From Schistocerca nitens (Eukaryota; Arthropoda; Insecta; Orthoptera; Acrididae): a DNA stretch of 64,000 nucleotides. The notes below the pieces were generated by a model that was not told the DNA's origin, made no database searches, and saw only the letters and a list, made by a program, of their open reading frames with translations. The stretch spans positions 11,592,501-11,656,500 of the forward strand of contig NC_064621.1 in assembly GCF_023898315.1 (NCBI RefSeq), read 5' to 3'. Made by a program: the position numbers and the translations under genes. This document shows, piece by piece, positions 25,801 through 40,497 of the stretch (position 1 is the stretch's first letter; the number at the start of each line of letters is the position of its first letter).

Positions 25801-26805
25801 CATCGTCACTGTGAAGGTCCAATGGATACAGTAAACCTGCAGAGGTGCATCGGAATGTAAAACTGATGACACAGGAAACGCTCAAAACATAGACAGTAGG
25901 AAGACTCAGTCTTCCTGTACTTAAGTCGGCATTGTGTCTCTTATATTTAATTCCGATGCAATTTCTGTGTTTCATCGTCAATGGGAAGGCCAAGGCATAC
26001 AGTAAACTTGCAGAGGTGCATCGGAATGTAAAACTGGTGACACAGGAAACGCTCAAAACATAGACAGTAGGAAGACTCAGTCTTCCAGTACTGAAGTCGG
26101 CATTGTGTCTCTAATATTTAATTCCGATGCAATTTCTGTGTTTCATCGTCAATGGGAAGGTCCAAGGGATACAGTAAACCTGCAGAGGTGCATCGAAATG
26201 TAAAACTGGTGACACAGGAAACGCTCAAAAGATAGACAGTAGGAATACTCAGTCTTTCTGTACTTAAGTCGGCATTGTGACTCTTATATTTAATTCCGAT
26301 GCAATTACTGTGTTTCATCGTCAATGGGAAGGTCCAAGGGATACAGTAAACCTGCAGAGGTGCATCGTAATGTAAAACTGATGACACAGAAAACGCTCAA
26401 AACATAGACAGTAGGAAGACTCAGTCTTCCTGTCCTTAAGTCGGCATTGTGTCTCTTATATTTAATTCCGATGCATTTTCTGTGTTTCATCGTCAATGGG
26501 AAGGTCCAGGGGATACAGTAAACCTGTAGAGGTGCTTTGGATTGTAAAACTGGTGACACAGGAAACGCTCAATACATAGACCCTAAGAAGACTCAGTTTT
26601 CTTGTACTTAAGTCGGCGTTGTGTCTCTTATATTTAATTCCGATGAAAATGCTGTGTTTCATCGTCAATGGGAAGGTCCAAGGGATACAGTAAACCTGAA
26701 GCGGTGCATCGGAATGTAAAACTGGTGACACAGGAAACGCCCTAAACATATACAGTAGGAAGACACAGTCTTCCTCTACTTAAGTCGGCATTGTGTCTCA
26801 TATAT
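22853..26805. repeat. Higher-order repeat of about 3.95 kb, copy 1
   Basis: The sequence of monomer variants from 22853 recurs from 26806 at an offset of 3953-3955 bp (about 23 monomers). Markers include GACTCATGCTTCC (near 23500 and 27450), GAATGTAAAACATCGTG-type junctions and GACACACGAAACACTC. A single-monomer difference between copies lies near the start, where offsets drop to 3781 bp. Confidence 0.78.
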
Positions 26806-29800
26806 TTAATTCCGATACAATTTCTGTGTTTCATCGACACTGTGAAGGTCCAATGGATACAGTAAACCTGCAGAGGTGCATCGGAATGTAAAACTGGTGA
26901 CACAGGAAATGCTCAAAACATAGACCCTAAGAAGACTCAGTTCTCTTGTACTGAAGTTGGCATTGTGTCTCTTATATTTAATTCTGATGCAATTTCTGTG
27001 TTTCATCGTCAATGGGAAGGTCCAAGGGATACAGTAAACCTGCCGAGGTGCATCGAAATGTAAAACTGGTGACACAGGAATCGCGCAAAAGATAGACAGT
27101 AGGAATACTCAGTCTTTCTGTACTTAAGTCGGCATTGTGACTCTTATATTTAATTCCGATGCAATTACTGTGTTTCATCGTCAATGGGAAGGTCCAAGGG
27201 ATACAGTAAACCTGCAGAGGTGCATCGGAATGTAAAACTGGTGACACAGGACACGCTCAAAACATTGACAGTAGAAAGACTCAGTCTTCCTGTACTGAAG
27301 TCGGCATTGTGTCTCTTATATTTAATTCCGATGCAATTTCTGTGTTTCATCGTCAATGGGAAGGTCCAAGGGATACAGTAAACCTGCAGAGGTGCATCGA
27401 AATGTAAAACTGATGACACAGTAAACGCTCAAAACATATACAGTAGGAAGACTCATGCTTCCTGTACTTAAGTCGTCATTGTGTCTCTTATATGTAATTC
27501 CGATGCAGTTTCTGTGTTTCATCGTCAATGGGAAGGTCCAGGGGATACAGAAAACCTGTAGAGGTGCATTGGAATGTAAAACTGATGACACAGGAAACGA
27601 TCAAAACATAGACCCTAAGAAGACTCAGTTCTCTTGTACTTATGTCGGCGTTGTGTCTCTTATATTTAATTCCGATGCAATTTCTGTATTTCATCGTCAA
27701 TGTGAAGGTCCAAGGGATACAGTAAACCTGCAGATGTGCATCGGAATGTAAAACTGGTGACACAGGAAACGCTCAAAACATTGACAGTAGGAAGACTCAG
27801 TCTTCCTCTACTTAAGTCGCCATTGTGTCTCTTACATTTAATTCTGATGAAAATTCTGTGTTTCATCGTCAATGGGAAGGTCCAAGGGATACAGTAAACC
27901 TGCAGAGGTGCATCGGAATGTAAAACTGGTGACACAGGAAACGCCCAAAACATATACAGTAGGAGGACACAGTCTTCCTCTACTTAAGTCGGCATTGTGT
28001 CTCATATATTTAATTCCGATGCAATTTCTGTGTTTCATCGTCACTGTGAAGGTCCAATGGATACAGTAAACCTGCAGAGGTGCATCGGAATGTAAAACTG
28101 ATGACACAGGAAACGCTCAAAACATAGACAGTAGGAAGACTCAGTCTTCCTGTACTTAAGTCGGCATTGTGTCTGTTATATTTAATTCCGATGCAATTTC
28201 TGTGTTTCATCGTCAATGGGAAGGCCAAGGGATACAGTAAACCTGCAGAGGTGCATCGGAATGTAAAACATCGTGACACAGGAAACGCTCAAAACATAGA
28301 CAGTAGGAAGACTCAGTCTTCCAGTACTGAAGTCTGCATTGTGTCTCTAATATTTAATTCCGATGCAATTTCTGTGTTTCATCGTCAATGGGAAGGTCCA
28401 AGTGATACAGTAAACCTGCAGAGGTGCATCTAAATGTAAAACTGGTGACACAGGAAACGCTCAAAACATAGACAGTAGGAAGACTCAGTCTTCCTGTACT
28501 TAAGTCGGCATTGTGTCTCTTATATTTAATTCCGATGCAATTTCTGTATTTCATCGTCAATGGGAAGGTCCAAGGGATACAGTAAACCTGCAGATGTGCA
28601 TCGGAATGTAAAACTGGTGACACAGGAAACGCTCAAAACATAGACAGTAGGAAGACTCAGTCTTCCTCTACTTAAGTCGGCATTGTGTCTCTTATATTTA
28701 ATTCCGATGCAATTTCTGTGTTTCATCGTCAATGGGAAGGTCCAATGGATACAGTAAACCTGCAGAGGGGCATCGGAATGTAAAACTGGTGACACAGGAA
28801 ACGCTCAAAGCATTGACTGTAGAAAGACTCAGTCTTCCTGTACTGAAGTCGGCATTGTGTCTCTTATATTTAATTCCGATGCAATTTCTGTGTTTCATCG
28901 TCAATGGGAAGGTCCAAGGGATACAGTAAACCTGCAGAGGTGCATCGAAATTTAAAACTGATGACACAGTAAACGCTCAAAACATAGACAGTAGGAAGAC
29001 TCAGTCTTCCTGTACATAAGTCGTCATTGTGTCTCTTATATGTAATTCCGATGCAATTTCTGTGTTTCATCGTCAATGGGAAGGTCCAGGGGATACAGAA
29101 AACCTGTAGAGGTGCATTGGAATGTAAAACTGGTGACACAGGAAACGCTCAAAACATAGACCCTAAGAAGACTCAGTTCTCTTGTACTTAAGTCGGCGTT
29201 GTGTCTCTTATATTTAATTCGGATGCAATTTCTGTGTTTCATCGTCAATGGGAAGGCCAAGGGAAACAGTAAACCTGCAGAGGTGCATCGGAATGTAAAA
29301 GTGGTGACACACGAAACACTCAAATCATAGACAGTAGGAAGACTCAGTCTTCCTGTACTTAAGTCGGCATTGTGTCTCTTATACTTAATTCCGATGCAAT
29401 TTCTGTATTTCATCGTCAATGTGAAGGTCCAAGGGATACAGTAAACCTGCAGATGTGCATCGGAATGTAAAACTGGTGACACAGGAAACGCTCAAAACAT
29501 AGACAGTAGGATGACTCAGTCTTCCTCTACTTAAGTCGCCATTGTGTCTCTTACATTTAATTCCGATGAAAATTCTGTGTTTCATCGTCAATGGGAAGGT
29601 CCAAGGGATACAGTAAACCTGCAGAGGTGCATCGGAATGTAAAACATCGTGACACAGGAAACGCCCAAAACATATACAGTAGGAGGACACAGTCTTCCTC
29701 TACTTAAGTCGGCATTGTGTCTCATATATTTAATTCCGATGCAATTTGTGTGTTTCATCGTCCCTGTGAAGGTCCAATGGATACAGTAAACCTGCAGAGG

Positions 29801-30011
29801 TGCATCGGAATGTAAAACTGATGACACAGGAAACGCTCAAAACATAGACAGTAGGAAGACTCAGTCTTCTTGTACTTAAGTCGGCATTGTGTCTCTTATA
29901 TTTAATTCCGATGCAATTTCTGTGTTTCATCGTCAATGGGAAGGCCAAGGGATACAGTAAACCGGCAGAGGTGCATCGGAATGTAAAAGTGGTGACACAG
30001 GAAACGCTCAA
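26806..30011. repeat. Higher-order repeat of about 3.95 kb, copy 2 (partial)
   Basis: Matches 22853-26056 monomer by monomer, then departs near 30 kb, where 171-bp GGCCAAGGG monomers become frequent. Confidence 0.75.
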
Positions 30012-30499
30012 AACATAGACAGTAGGAAGACTCAGTCTTCCTGTACTGAAGTCGGCATTGTGTCTCTATTATTTAATTCCGATGCAATTTCTGTGTTTCA
30101 TCGTCAATGGGAAGGTCCAAGGGATACAGTAAACCTGCAGAGGTGCATCGAAATGTAAAACTGGTGACACAGGAAACGCTCAAAAGATAGACAGTTGGAA
30201 GACTCAGTCTTCCTGTACTTAAGTCGGCATTGTGTCTCTTATATTTAATTCGGATGCAATTTCTGTGTTTCATCGTCAATGGGAAGGCCAAGGGATACAG
30301 TAAACCGGCAGAGGTGCATCGGAATGTAAAAGTGGTGACACAGGAAACGCTCAAAACATAGACTGTAGGAAGATTCAGTCTTCCTGTACTTAAGTCGGCA
30401 TTGTGTCTCCTATATTTAATTCCGATGCAATTTCTGTGTTTCATCGTCAATGCGAAGGCAAGGGATACAGTAAACCTGCAGGGGTGCATCGGAATGTAA

Positions 30500-31363
30500 A
30501 ACTGGTGACACAGGAAACGCTCAAAGCATTCTTCCTGTACTTAAGTCGGCAATGTGTCTCTTATATTTAATTCCCATGCAATTTCTGTGTTTCATCGTCA
30601 ATGGAATGGTCCAATGGATACAGTAAACCTGCAGAGGTGCATCGGAATGTAAAACTGGTGACACAGGAAACGTTCAAAACATAGACAGTAGGAAGACACA
30701 GTCTTCCTCTACTTAAGTCGTCATGGTGTCTCTTATATTTAATTCCGATGCAATTTCTGTGTTTCATCGTCACTGTGAAGGTCCAATGGATACAGTAAAC
30801 CTGCAGAGGTGCATCGGAATGTAAAACTGATGACACAGGAAACGCTCAAAACATAGACAGTAGGAAGATTCAGTCTTCCTGTACTTAAGTCGGCATTGTG
30901 TCTCTTATATTTAATTCCGATGCAATTTCTGTGTTTCATCGTCAATGCGAAGGCCATGGGATACAGTAAACAAGCAGAGGTGCATCGGAATGTAAAACTG
31001 GTGACACAGGAAACGCTCAAAACATAGACAGTAGGAAGACTCATTCTTCCTGTACTTAAGTCGGCATTGTGTCTCTTATATTTAATTCCCATGCAATGTC
31101 TGTGTTTCATCGTCAATGGGAAGGTCCAGGGGATACAGTAAACCTGTAGAGGTGCATTGGAATGTAAAACTGGTGACACAGGAAACGCTCAAAACATAGA
31201 CCCTAAGAATACTCAGTTTTCTTGTACCTAAGTCGGCGTTGTGTCTCTTATATTTAATTCGGATGCAATTTCTGTGTTTCATCGTCAATGGGATGGACAA
31301 GGGAAACAGTAAACCTGCAGAGGTGCATCGAAATGTAAAACTGGTGACACAGGAAACGCTCAA
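30500..31363. repeat. Satellite segment repeated at 4000 bp, copy 1
   Basis: This roughly 860-bp stretch matches 34500-35363 at exactly 4000 bp. It starts with a 19-bp-deleted monomer (AAAGCATTCTTCCTG), followed by GGAATGGTCC, AAACAAGCAGAGG and GGGATGGACAAGGG monomers in the same order. Confidence 0.75.
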
Positions 31364-31440
31364 AGCAATCTTCCTGTACTTAAGTCGGCATTGTGTCAGT
31401 GATACAGTAAACTGGTGACGCAGGAAACGCTCAAATCATA
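31364..31440. repeat. Scarred, doubly deleted satellite monomer
   Basis: Here monomer pieces are fused. AAAGCAATCTTCCTG lacks the left palindrome arm. GTGTCAGTGATACAG joins the middle of the monomer to its end. CAGTAAACTGGTGACG skips the CCTGCAGAGGTGCATCGG region. Several deletions have occurred within less than 100 bp. No foreign sequence is present. Confidence 0.75.
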
Positions 31441-34400
31441 GACAGTAGGAAGACTCAGACTTCTTGTACTTAAGTCGGCATTGTGTCTCTTATATTTAAT
31501 TGCGATGCAATTTCTGTGTTACATCGTCAATGGGAAGGTCCAAGGGATTCAGTAAACCTGCAGAGTAGCATCGGAATGTAAAACTGGTGACGCAGGAAAC
31601 GTTCAAAGCATAGACAGTAGGAAGACACAGTCTACCTCTATTTAAGTCGTCATTGCGTCTCTTATATTTAATTCCGATGCAATTTCTGTGTTTCATCGTC
31701 ACTGTGAAGGTCCAATGGATACAATAAACCTGCAGAGGTGCATCGGAATGTAAAACGGATGGCACAGGAAACGCTCAAAACATAGACAGTAGGAAGATTT
31801 AGTCTTCCTGTACTTAAGTCGGCTTTGTGTCTGTTATATTTAATTCCGATGGACGTTCTGTGTTTCATCGTCAATGCGATGGCCAAGGGATACAGTAAAC
31901 CTGCAGAGGTTCATCGCAATGTAAAACTGGTGACACAGGAAACGCTCAAATCATAGACAGTAGGAAGACTCATTCTTCCTGTACTTAAGTCGGCATTGTG
32001 TCTCTTATATTTAATTCCCATGCAATTTCTGTGTTTCATCGTCAATGGGAAGGTCCAGGGGATACAGTAAACCTGCAGAGGTGCATCGGAATGTAAAACC
32101 GATGACACAGGAAACGCTCAAATCATAGACAGTAGGAAGACTCAGTCTTCCTGTACTTAAGTCGGCATTGTGTCTCTTATATTTAATTCCGATGCAATTT
32201 CTGTGATTCATCGTCAATGGGAAGGTCCAGGGGATACAGAAAACCTGTAGAGGTGCATTGGAATGTAAAACTGGTGACACAGGAAACGCTCAAAACATAG
32301 ACCCTAAGAAGACTCAGTTCTCTTGTACTGAAGTCGGCGTTGTGTCTCTTATATTTAATTCGGGTGCAATTTCTGTGTTTCATCGTCAATGGGAAGGCCA
32401 AGGGAAACAGTAAACCTGTAGAGGTGCATCGGAATGTAAAACCGGTGACACAGGAAACACTCAAATCATAGACAGTAGGAAGAGTCAGTCTTCCTGTACT
32501 TAAGTCGGCATTGTGTCTCTTATATTTAATTCCGATGCAATTTCTGTATTTCATCGTCAATGTGAAGGTCCAAGGGATACAGTAAACCTGCAGATGTGCA
32601 TCGGAATGTAAAACTGGGGACGCAGGAAACGCTCAAAACATTGACAGTAGGAAGACTCAGTCTTCCTCTACTTAAGTCGCCATTGTGTCTCTTACATTTA
32701 ATTCCGATGAAAATTCTGTGTTTCATCGTCAATGGGAAGGCCAAGGGATACAGTAAACCTGCAGAGGTGCATCGGAATGTAAAACTGGTGACACAGGAAA
32801 CGCCCAAAACATATACAGTAGGAGGACACAGTCTTCTTCTACTTATGTCGGCATTGTGTCTCGTATATTTAATTCCGATGCAATTTCTGTGTTTCATCGT
32901 CACTGTGAAGGTCCAATGGATACAGTAAACCTGCAGAGGTGCATCGGAATGTAAAACTGGTGACACAGGAAACGCTCAAAGCATTGACAGTAGAAAGACT
33001 CAGTCTTCCTGTACTGAAGTCGGCATTGTGTCTCTTATATTTAATTCCGATGCAATTTCTGTGTTTCATCGTCAATGGGAAGGTCCAAGGGATACAGTAA
33101 ACCTGCAGAGGTGCATCGAAATGTAAAACTGATGACAAAGTAAACGCTCAAAACATAGACAGTAGGAAGACTCAGTCTTCCTGTACTTAAGTCGGCATTG
33201 TGTCTCTAATATTTAATTCCGATGCAATTTATGTATTTCATCGTCAATGGGAAGGTCCAAGGGATACAGTAAACCTGCAGATGTGCATCGGAATGTAAAA
33301 CTGGTGACACAGGAAACGCTCAAAACATAAACAGTAGGAAGACTCAGTCTTCCTCTTCTTAAGTCGGCATTGTGTCTGTTATATTTAATTCCCATGCAAT
33401 TTCTGTGCTTCATCGTCAATGGGAAGGTCCAATGAATACAGTAATCCTGCAGAGGGGCATCGGAATGTAAAACTGGTGACACAGGAAACGCTCAAAGCAT
33501 TGACAGTAGAAAGACTCAGTCTTCCTGTACTGAAGTCGGCATTGTGTCTCTTATATTTAATTCCGATGCAATTTCTGTGTTTCATCGTCAATGGGAAGGT
33601 CCAAGGGATACAGTAAACCTGCAGAGGTGCATCGAAATGTAAAACTGATGACAAAGTAAACGCTCAAAACATAGACAGTAGGAAGACTCAGTCTTCCTGT
33701 ACTTAAGTCGTCATTGTGTCTCTTATATGTAGTTCCGATGCAATTTCTGTGTTTCATCGTCAATGGGAAGGTCCAGGGGATACAGAAAACCTGTAGAGGT
33801 GCATTGGAATGTAAAACTGGTGACACAGGAAACGCTCAAAACATAGACCCTAAGAAGACTCAGTTCTCTTGTACTTAAGTCGGCGTTGTGTCTCTTATAT
33901 TTAATTCGGATGCAATTTCTGTGTTTCATCGTCAATGGGAAGGCCAAGGGAAACAGTAAACCTGCAGAGGTGCATCGGAATGTAAAACTGTGACACACGA
34001 AACACTCAAATCATAGACAGTAGGAAGACTCAGTCTTCCTGTACTTAAGTCGGCATTGAGTCTCTTATACTTAATTCCGTTGCAATTTCTGTATTTCATC
34101 GTCAATGTGAAGGTCCAAGGGATACAGTAAACCTGCAGATGTGCATCGGAATGTAAAACTGGTGACACAGGAAACGCTCAAAACATAGACAGTAGGAAGA
34201 CTCAGTCTTCCTCTACTTAAGTCGCCATTGTGTCTCTTACATTTAATTCCGATGAAAATTCTGTGTTTCATCGTCAATGGGAAGGTCCAAGGGATACAGT
34301 AAACCTGCAGAGGTGCATCGGAATGTAAAACTGGTGACACAGGAAACGCCCAAAACATATACAGTAGGAGGACACAGTCTTCCTCTACTTAAGTCGGCAT

Positions 34401-34499
34401 TGTGTCTCCTATATTTAATTCCGATGCAATTTCTGTGTTTCATCGTCAATGCGAAGGCCAATGGATACAGTAAACCTGCAGAGGTGCATCGGAATGTAA

Positions 34500-35363
34500 A
34501 ACTGGTGACACAGGAAACGCTCAAAGCATTCTTCCTGTACTTAAGTCGGCATTGTGTCTCTTATATTTAATTCCCATGCAATTTCTGTGTTTCATCGTCA
34601 ATGAAATGGTCCAATGGATACAGTAAACCTGCAGAGGTGCATCGGAATGTAAAACTGGTGACACAGGAAACGTTCAAATCATAGACAGTAGGAAGACACA
34701 GTCTTCCTCTACTTAAGTCGTCATGGTGTCTCTTATATTTAATTCCGATGCAATTTCTGTGTTTCATCGTCACTGTGAAGGTCCAATGGATACAGTAAAC
34801 CTGCAGAGGTGCATCGGAATGTAAAACTGATGACACAGGAAACGCTCAAAACATAGACAGTAGGAAGATTCAGTCTTCCTGTACTTAAGTCGGCATTGTG
34901 TCTCTTATATTTAATTCCCATGCAATTTCTGTGTTTCATCGTCAATGCGAAGGCCATGGGATACAGTAAACAAGCAGAGGTGCATCGGAATGTAAAACTG
35001 GTGACACAGGAAACGCTCAAAACATAGACAGTAGGAAGACTCATTCTTCCAGTACTTAAGTCGGCATTGTGTCTCTTATATTTAATTCCCATGCAATGTC
35101 TGTGTTTCATCGTCAATGGGAAGGTCCAGGGGATACAGTAAACCTGTAGAGGTGCATTGGAATGTAAAACTGGTGACACAGGAAACGCTCAAAACATAGA
35201 CCCTAAGAATACTCAGTTTTCTTGTACTGAAGTCGGCGTTGTGTCTCTTATATTTAATTCGGATGCAATTTCTGTGTTTCATCGTCAATGGGATGGACAA
35301 GGGAAACAGTAAACCTGCAGAGGTGCATCGAAATGTAAAACTGGTGACACAGGAAACGCTCAA
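34500..35363. repeat. Satellite segment repeated at 4000 bp, copy 2
   Basis: Second copy of the 30500-31363 variant series. It then continues into the order GTGACTC monomer followed by GGGGATACAGAAAACC monomer. That is the same order as found on the two sides of the LINE, so it serves as a related empty site. Confidence 0.75.
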
Positions 35364-35500
35364 AACATAGACAGTAGGAAGACTCAGTCTTCCTGTACTT
35401 AAGTCGGCATTGTGACTCTAATATTTAATTCCGATGCAATTACTGTGCTTCATCGTCAATGGGAAGGTCCAGGGGATACAGAAAACCTGTAGAGGTGCAT
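35341..35500. repeat. Paralogous empty site of the LINE insertion
   Basis: The monomer pair ending TCGAAATGTAAAACTGG and continuing into a GTGACTC monomer, then a GGGGATACAGAAAACC monomer, matches the two flanks of the LINE joined together. Here the palindrome centre is intact (CTC at 35383-35385), which shows the three bases missing at the insertion. Confidence 0.65.
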
Positions 35501-37589
35501 TGGAATGTAAAACTGGTGACACAGGAAACGCTCAAAACATAGAGCCTAAGAAGACTCAGTTCTCTTGTACTTAAGTCGGCGTTGTGTCTCTTATATTTAA
35601 TTCGGATGCAATTTCTGTGTTTCATCGTCAATGGGAAGGCCAAGGGAAACAGTAAACCTGCAGAGGTGCATCGGAATGTAAAACTGGTGACACACGAAAC
35701 ACTCAAATCATAGACAGTAGGAAGACTCAGTCTTCCTGTACTTAAGTCGGCATTGTGTCTCTTATACTTAATTCCGATGCAATTTCTGTATTTCATCGTC
35801 AATGTGAAGGTCCAAGGGATACAGTAAACCTGCAGATGTGCATCGGAATGTAAAACTGGTGACACAGGAAACGCTCAAATCATAGACAGTCGGAAGATTC
35901 AGTCTTCCTCTACTTAAGTCGCCATTGTGTCTCTTATATTTAATTCCGATGAAAATTCTGTGTTTCATCGTCAATGGGAAGGTCCAAGGGATACAGTAAA
36001 CCTGCAGAGGTGCATCGGAATGTAAAACTGGTGACACAGGAAACGCCCAAAACATATACAGTAGGAGGACACAGTCTTCCTCTACTTAAGTCGGCATTGT
36101 GTCTCATATATTTAATTCCGATGCAATTTCTGTGTTTCATCGTCACTGTGAAGGTCCAATGGATACAGTAAACCTGCAGAGGTGCATCGGAATGTAAAAC
36201 TGATGACACAGGAAACGCTCAAAACATAGACAGTAGGAAGACTCAGTCTTCCTGTACTTAAGTCGGCATTGTGTCTCTTATATTTAATTCCGATGCAATT
36301 TCTGTGTTTCATCGTCAATGGGAAGGCCAAGGGATACAGTAAACCTGGAGAGGTGCATTGGAATGTAAAACTGGTGACACAAAAAACGCTTAAAACATAG
36401 ACAGTAGGATGACTCAGTCTTCCAGTACTGAAGTCGCCATTGTGTATCTATTATTTAATTCCGATGCAATTTCTGTGTTTCATCGTCAATGGGAAGGTCC
36501 AAGGGATACAGCAAACCTGCAGAGGTGCATCGAAATGTAAAACTGGTGACACAGGAAACGCTCAAAAGATAGACAGTAGGAATACTCAGTCTTTCTGTAC
36601 TTAAGTCGGCATTGTGACTCTTATATTTAATTCCGATTCAATTACTGTGTTTCATCGTCAATGGGAAGGTCCAAGGGAGACAGTAAACCTGCAGAGGTGC
36701 ATCGGAATGTAAAACTGGTGACACAGGAAACGCTCAAAACATAGACAGTAGGAAGACTCAGTCTTCCTGTACGTAAGTCGGCATTGTGTCTCTTATATTT
36801 AACTCCGATGCAATTTCTGTGTTTCATCGTCAATGGGAAGGTCCAAGGGATACAGTAAACCTGCAGAGGTGCATCGGAATGTAAAACTGGTGGCACAGGA
36901 AACGTTCAAAACATAGACATTAGGAAGACACAGTCTTCCTCTACTTAAGTCGTCATTGTGTCTCTTATATTTAATTCCGATGCAATTTCTGTGTTTCATC
37001 GTCACTGTAAAGGTCCAATGGATACAGTAAACCTGCAGAGGTTCATCGGAATGTAAAACTGATGACACAGGAAACGCTCAAAACGTAGACAGAAGGAAGA
37101 TTCAGTCTTCCTGTACTTAAGTCGGCATTGTGTCTCCTATATTTAATTCCGATGCAATTTATGTGTTTCATCGTCAATGCGAAGGCCAAGGGATACAGTA
37201 AACCTGCAGAGTTGCATCGGAATGTAAAACTGGTGACACAGGAAACGCTCAAAGCATTCTTCCTGTACTTAAGTCGGCATTGTGTCTCTTATATTTAATT
37301 CCCATGCAATTTCTGTTTTTCATCGTCAATGGAATTGTCCTATGGATACACTAAACCTGCAGAGGTGCATCGGAATGTAAAACTGGTGACACAGGAAACG
37401 TTCAAAACATAGACAGTAGGAAGACACAGTCTTCCTCTACTTAAGTCGTCATGGTGTCTCTTATATTTAATTCCGATGCAATTTCTGTGTTTCATCGTCA
37501 CTGTGAAGGTCCAATGGATACAGTAAACAAGCAGAGGTGCATCGGAATGTAAAACTGGTGACACAGGAAACGCTCAAAACATAGACAGT

Positions 37590-37615
37590 AGGAAGAATAT
37601 TTAATTCCCATGCAA
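37590..37615. repeat. 38-bp deletion junction inside a monomer
   Basis: GGAAGA is joined directly to ATATTTAATTCCC. The bases from CTCATTCTTCC through GTGTCTCTT, present in the corresponding monomers at 31060 and 35060, are missing (38 bp). Only the left arm of the palindrome remains. Confidence 0.8.
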
Positions 37616-40497
37616 TGTCTGTGTTTCATCGTCAATGGGAAGGTCCAGGGGATACAGTAAACCTGTAGAGGTGCATTGGAATGTAAAACTGGTGACACAG
37701 GAAACGCTCAAAACATAGACCCTAAGAATACTCAGTTTTCTTGTACTTAAGTCGGCGTTAGGTGTCTTATATTTAATTCGGATGCAATTTCTGTGTTTCA
37801 TCGTCAATGGGATGGACAAGGGAAACAGTAAACCTGCAGAGGTGCATCGAAATGTAAAACTGGTGACACAGGAAACGCTCAAAACATAGACAGTAGGAAG
37901 ACTCAGTCTTCCTGTACTTAAGTCGGCATTGTGTCTCCTATATTTAATACCGATGCAATTTCTGTGTTTTATCGTCAATGCGAAGGCCAAGGGATACAGT
38001 AAACCTGCAGAGGTGCATCGGAATGTAAAACTGGTGACACAGGAAACGCTCAAAGCATTTTTCCTGTACTTAAGTCGGCATTGTGTGTCTTATATTTAAT
38101 TCCCATGCAATTTCTGTGTTTCATCGTCAATGGAATGGTCCAATGGATACAGTAAACCTGCAGAGGTGCATCGGAATGTAAAACTGGTGACACAGGAAAC
38201 GTTCAAAACATAGACAGTAGGAAGATACAGTCTTCCTCTACTTTAGTCGTCATGGTGTCTCATATATTTAATTCCGATGCAATTTCTGTGTTTCATCGTC
38301 ACTGTGAAGGTCCAATGGATACAGTAAACCTGCAGAGGTGCATCGGAATGTAAAACTGATGACACAGGAAACGCTCAAAACATAGACAGTAGGAAGATTC
38401 AGTCTTCCTGTACTTAAGTCGGCATTGTGTCTCTTATATTTAATTCCGATGCAATTTCTGTGTTTCATCGTCAATGCGAAGGCCATGGGATACAGTAAAC
38501 AAGCAGAGGTGCATCGGAATGTAAAACTGGTGACACAGGAAACGCTCAAAACATACACAGTAGGGAGACTCATTCTTCCTGTTCTTAAGTCGGCATTGTG
38601 TCTCTTATATTTAATTCCCATGCAATGTCTGTGTTTCATCGTCAATGGGAAGGTCCAGGGGATACAGTAAACCTGTAGAGGTGCATTGGAATGTAAAACT
38701 GGTGACACAGGAAACGCTCAAAACATAGACCCTAAGAATACTCAGTTTTCTTGTACTTAAGTCGGCGTTGTGTCTCTTATATTTAATTCGGATATAATTT
38801 CTGTGTTTCATCGTCAATGGGATGGACAAGGGAAACAGTAAACCTACAGAGGTGCATCGAAATGTAAAACTGGTGACACAGGAAACGCTCAAAACATAGA
38901 CAGTAGGAAAACTCAGTCTTCCTGTACTTAAGTCGGCATTGTGACTCTTATATTTAATTCCGATGCAATTTCTGTGTTTCATCGTGACTGTGAATGTCCA
39001 ATGGATACAGTAAACCTGCAGAGGTGAATCGGAATATAAAACTCATGACACAGGAAACGCTCAAAACATAGACAGTAGGAAGACTCATTCTTCCTGTACT
39101 TAAGTCGGCATTGTGTCTCTTATATTTAATTCCCATGCAATGTCTGTGTTTCATCGTCAATGGGAAGCTCCAGGGGATACAGTAAACCTGTAGAGGTGCA
39201 TTGGAATGTAAAACTGGTGACACAGGAAACGCTCAAAACATAGACCCTAAGAATACTCAGTTTTCTAGTACTTAAGTCGGCGTTGTGTCTCTTATATTTA
39301 ATTCGGATGCAATTTCTGTGTTTCATCGTCAATGGGATGGACAAGGGAAACAGTAAAACTGCAGAGGTGCATCGAATGTAAAACTGGTGACACAGGAAAC
39401 GTTCAAAACATAGACAGTAGGAAGACTCAGTCTTCCTGTACTTAAGTCGGCATTGTGACTCTTATATTTAATTCCGATGCAATTACTGTGATTCATCGTC
39501 AATGGGAAGGTCCAAGGGATACAGTAAACCTGCAGAGGTGCATCGGAATGTAAAACTGGTGACACAGGAAACGCTCAAAACATAGACAGTAGGAAGACTC
39601 AGTCTTCCTCTACTTAAGTCGGCATTGTGTCTCTTAGATTTAATTCCCATGCAATTTCTGTGTTTCATCGTCAATGGGAAGGTCCAATGAATACAGTAAA
39701 CCTGCAGAGGGGCATCGGAATGTAAAACTGGTGACACAGGAAACGCTCAAAGCATTGACACTAGAAAGACTCAGTCTTCCTGTACTTAAGTCGGCATTGT
39801 GTCTCTTATATTTAATTCCCATGCAATTTCTGTGTTTCATCGTCAATGGGAAGGTCCAGGGGATACAGTAAACCTGCAGAGGTGCATCGGAATGTAAAAC
39901 TGATGACACAGGAATCGCTCAAAACACAGACAGTAGGAAGACTTAGTCTTCCTGTACTTAAGTCGGCATTGTGGCTCTTATATTTAATTCTGATGCAATT
40001 TCTGTGTTTCATCGTCAATGGGAAGGTCCAGGGGATACAGAAAACCTGTAGAGGTGCATTGGAATGTAAAACTGGTGACACAGGAAACGCTCAAAACATA
40101 GAGCCTAAGAAGACTCAGTTCTCTTGTACTTAAGTCGGCGTGTGTCTCTTATATTTAATTCGGATGCAATTTCTGTGTTTCATCGTCAATGGAAAGGCCA
40201 AGGGAAACAGTAAACCTGCAGAGGTGCATCGGAATGTAAAACTGGTGACACACGAAACACTCAAATCATAGACAGTAGGAAGACTCAGTCTTCCTGTACT
40301 TAAGTCGGCATTGTGTCTCTTATACTTAATTCCGATGCAATTTCTGTATTTCATCGTCAATGTGAAGGTCCAAGGGATACAGTAAACCTGCAGATGTGCA
40401 TCGGAATGTAAAACTGGTGACACAGGAAACGCTCAAAACATAGACAGTAGGAAGACTCAGTCTTCCTCTACTTAAGTCACCATTGTGTCTCTTACAT

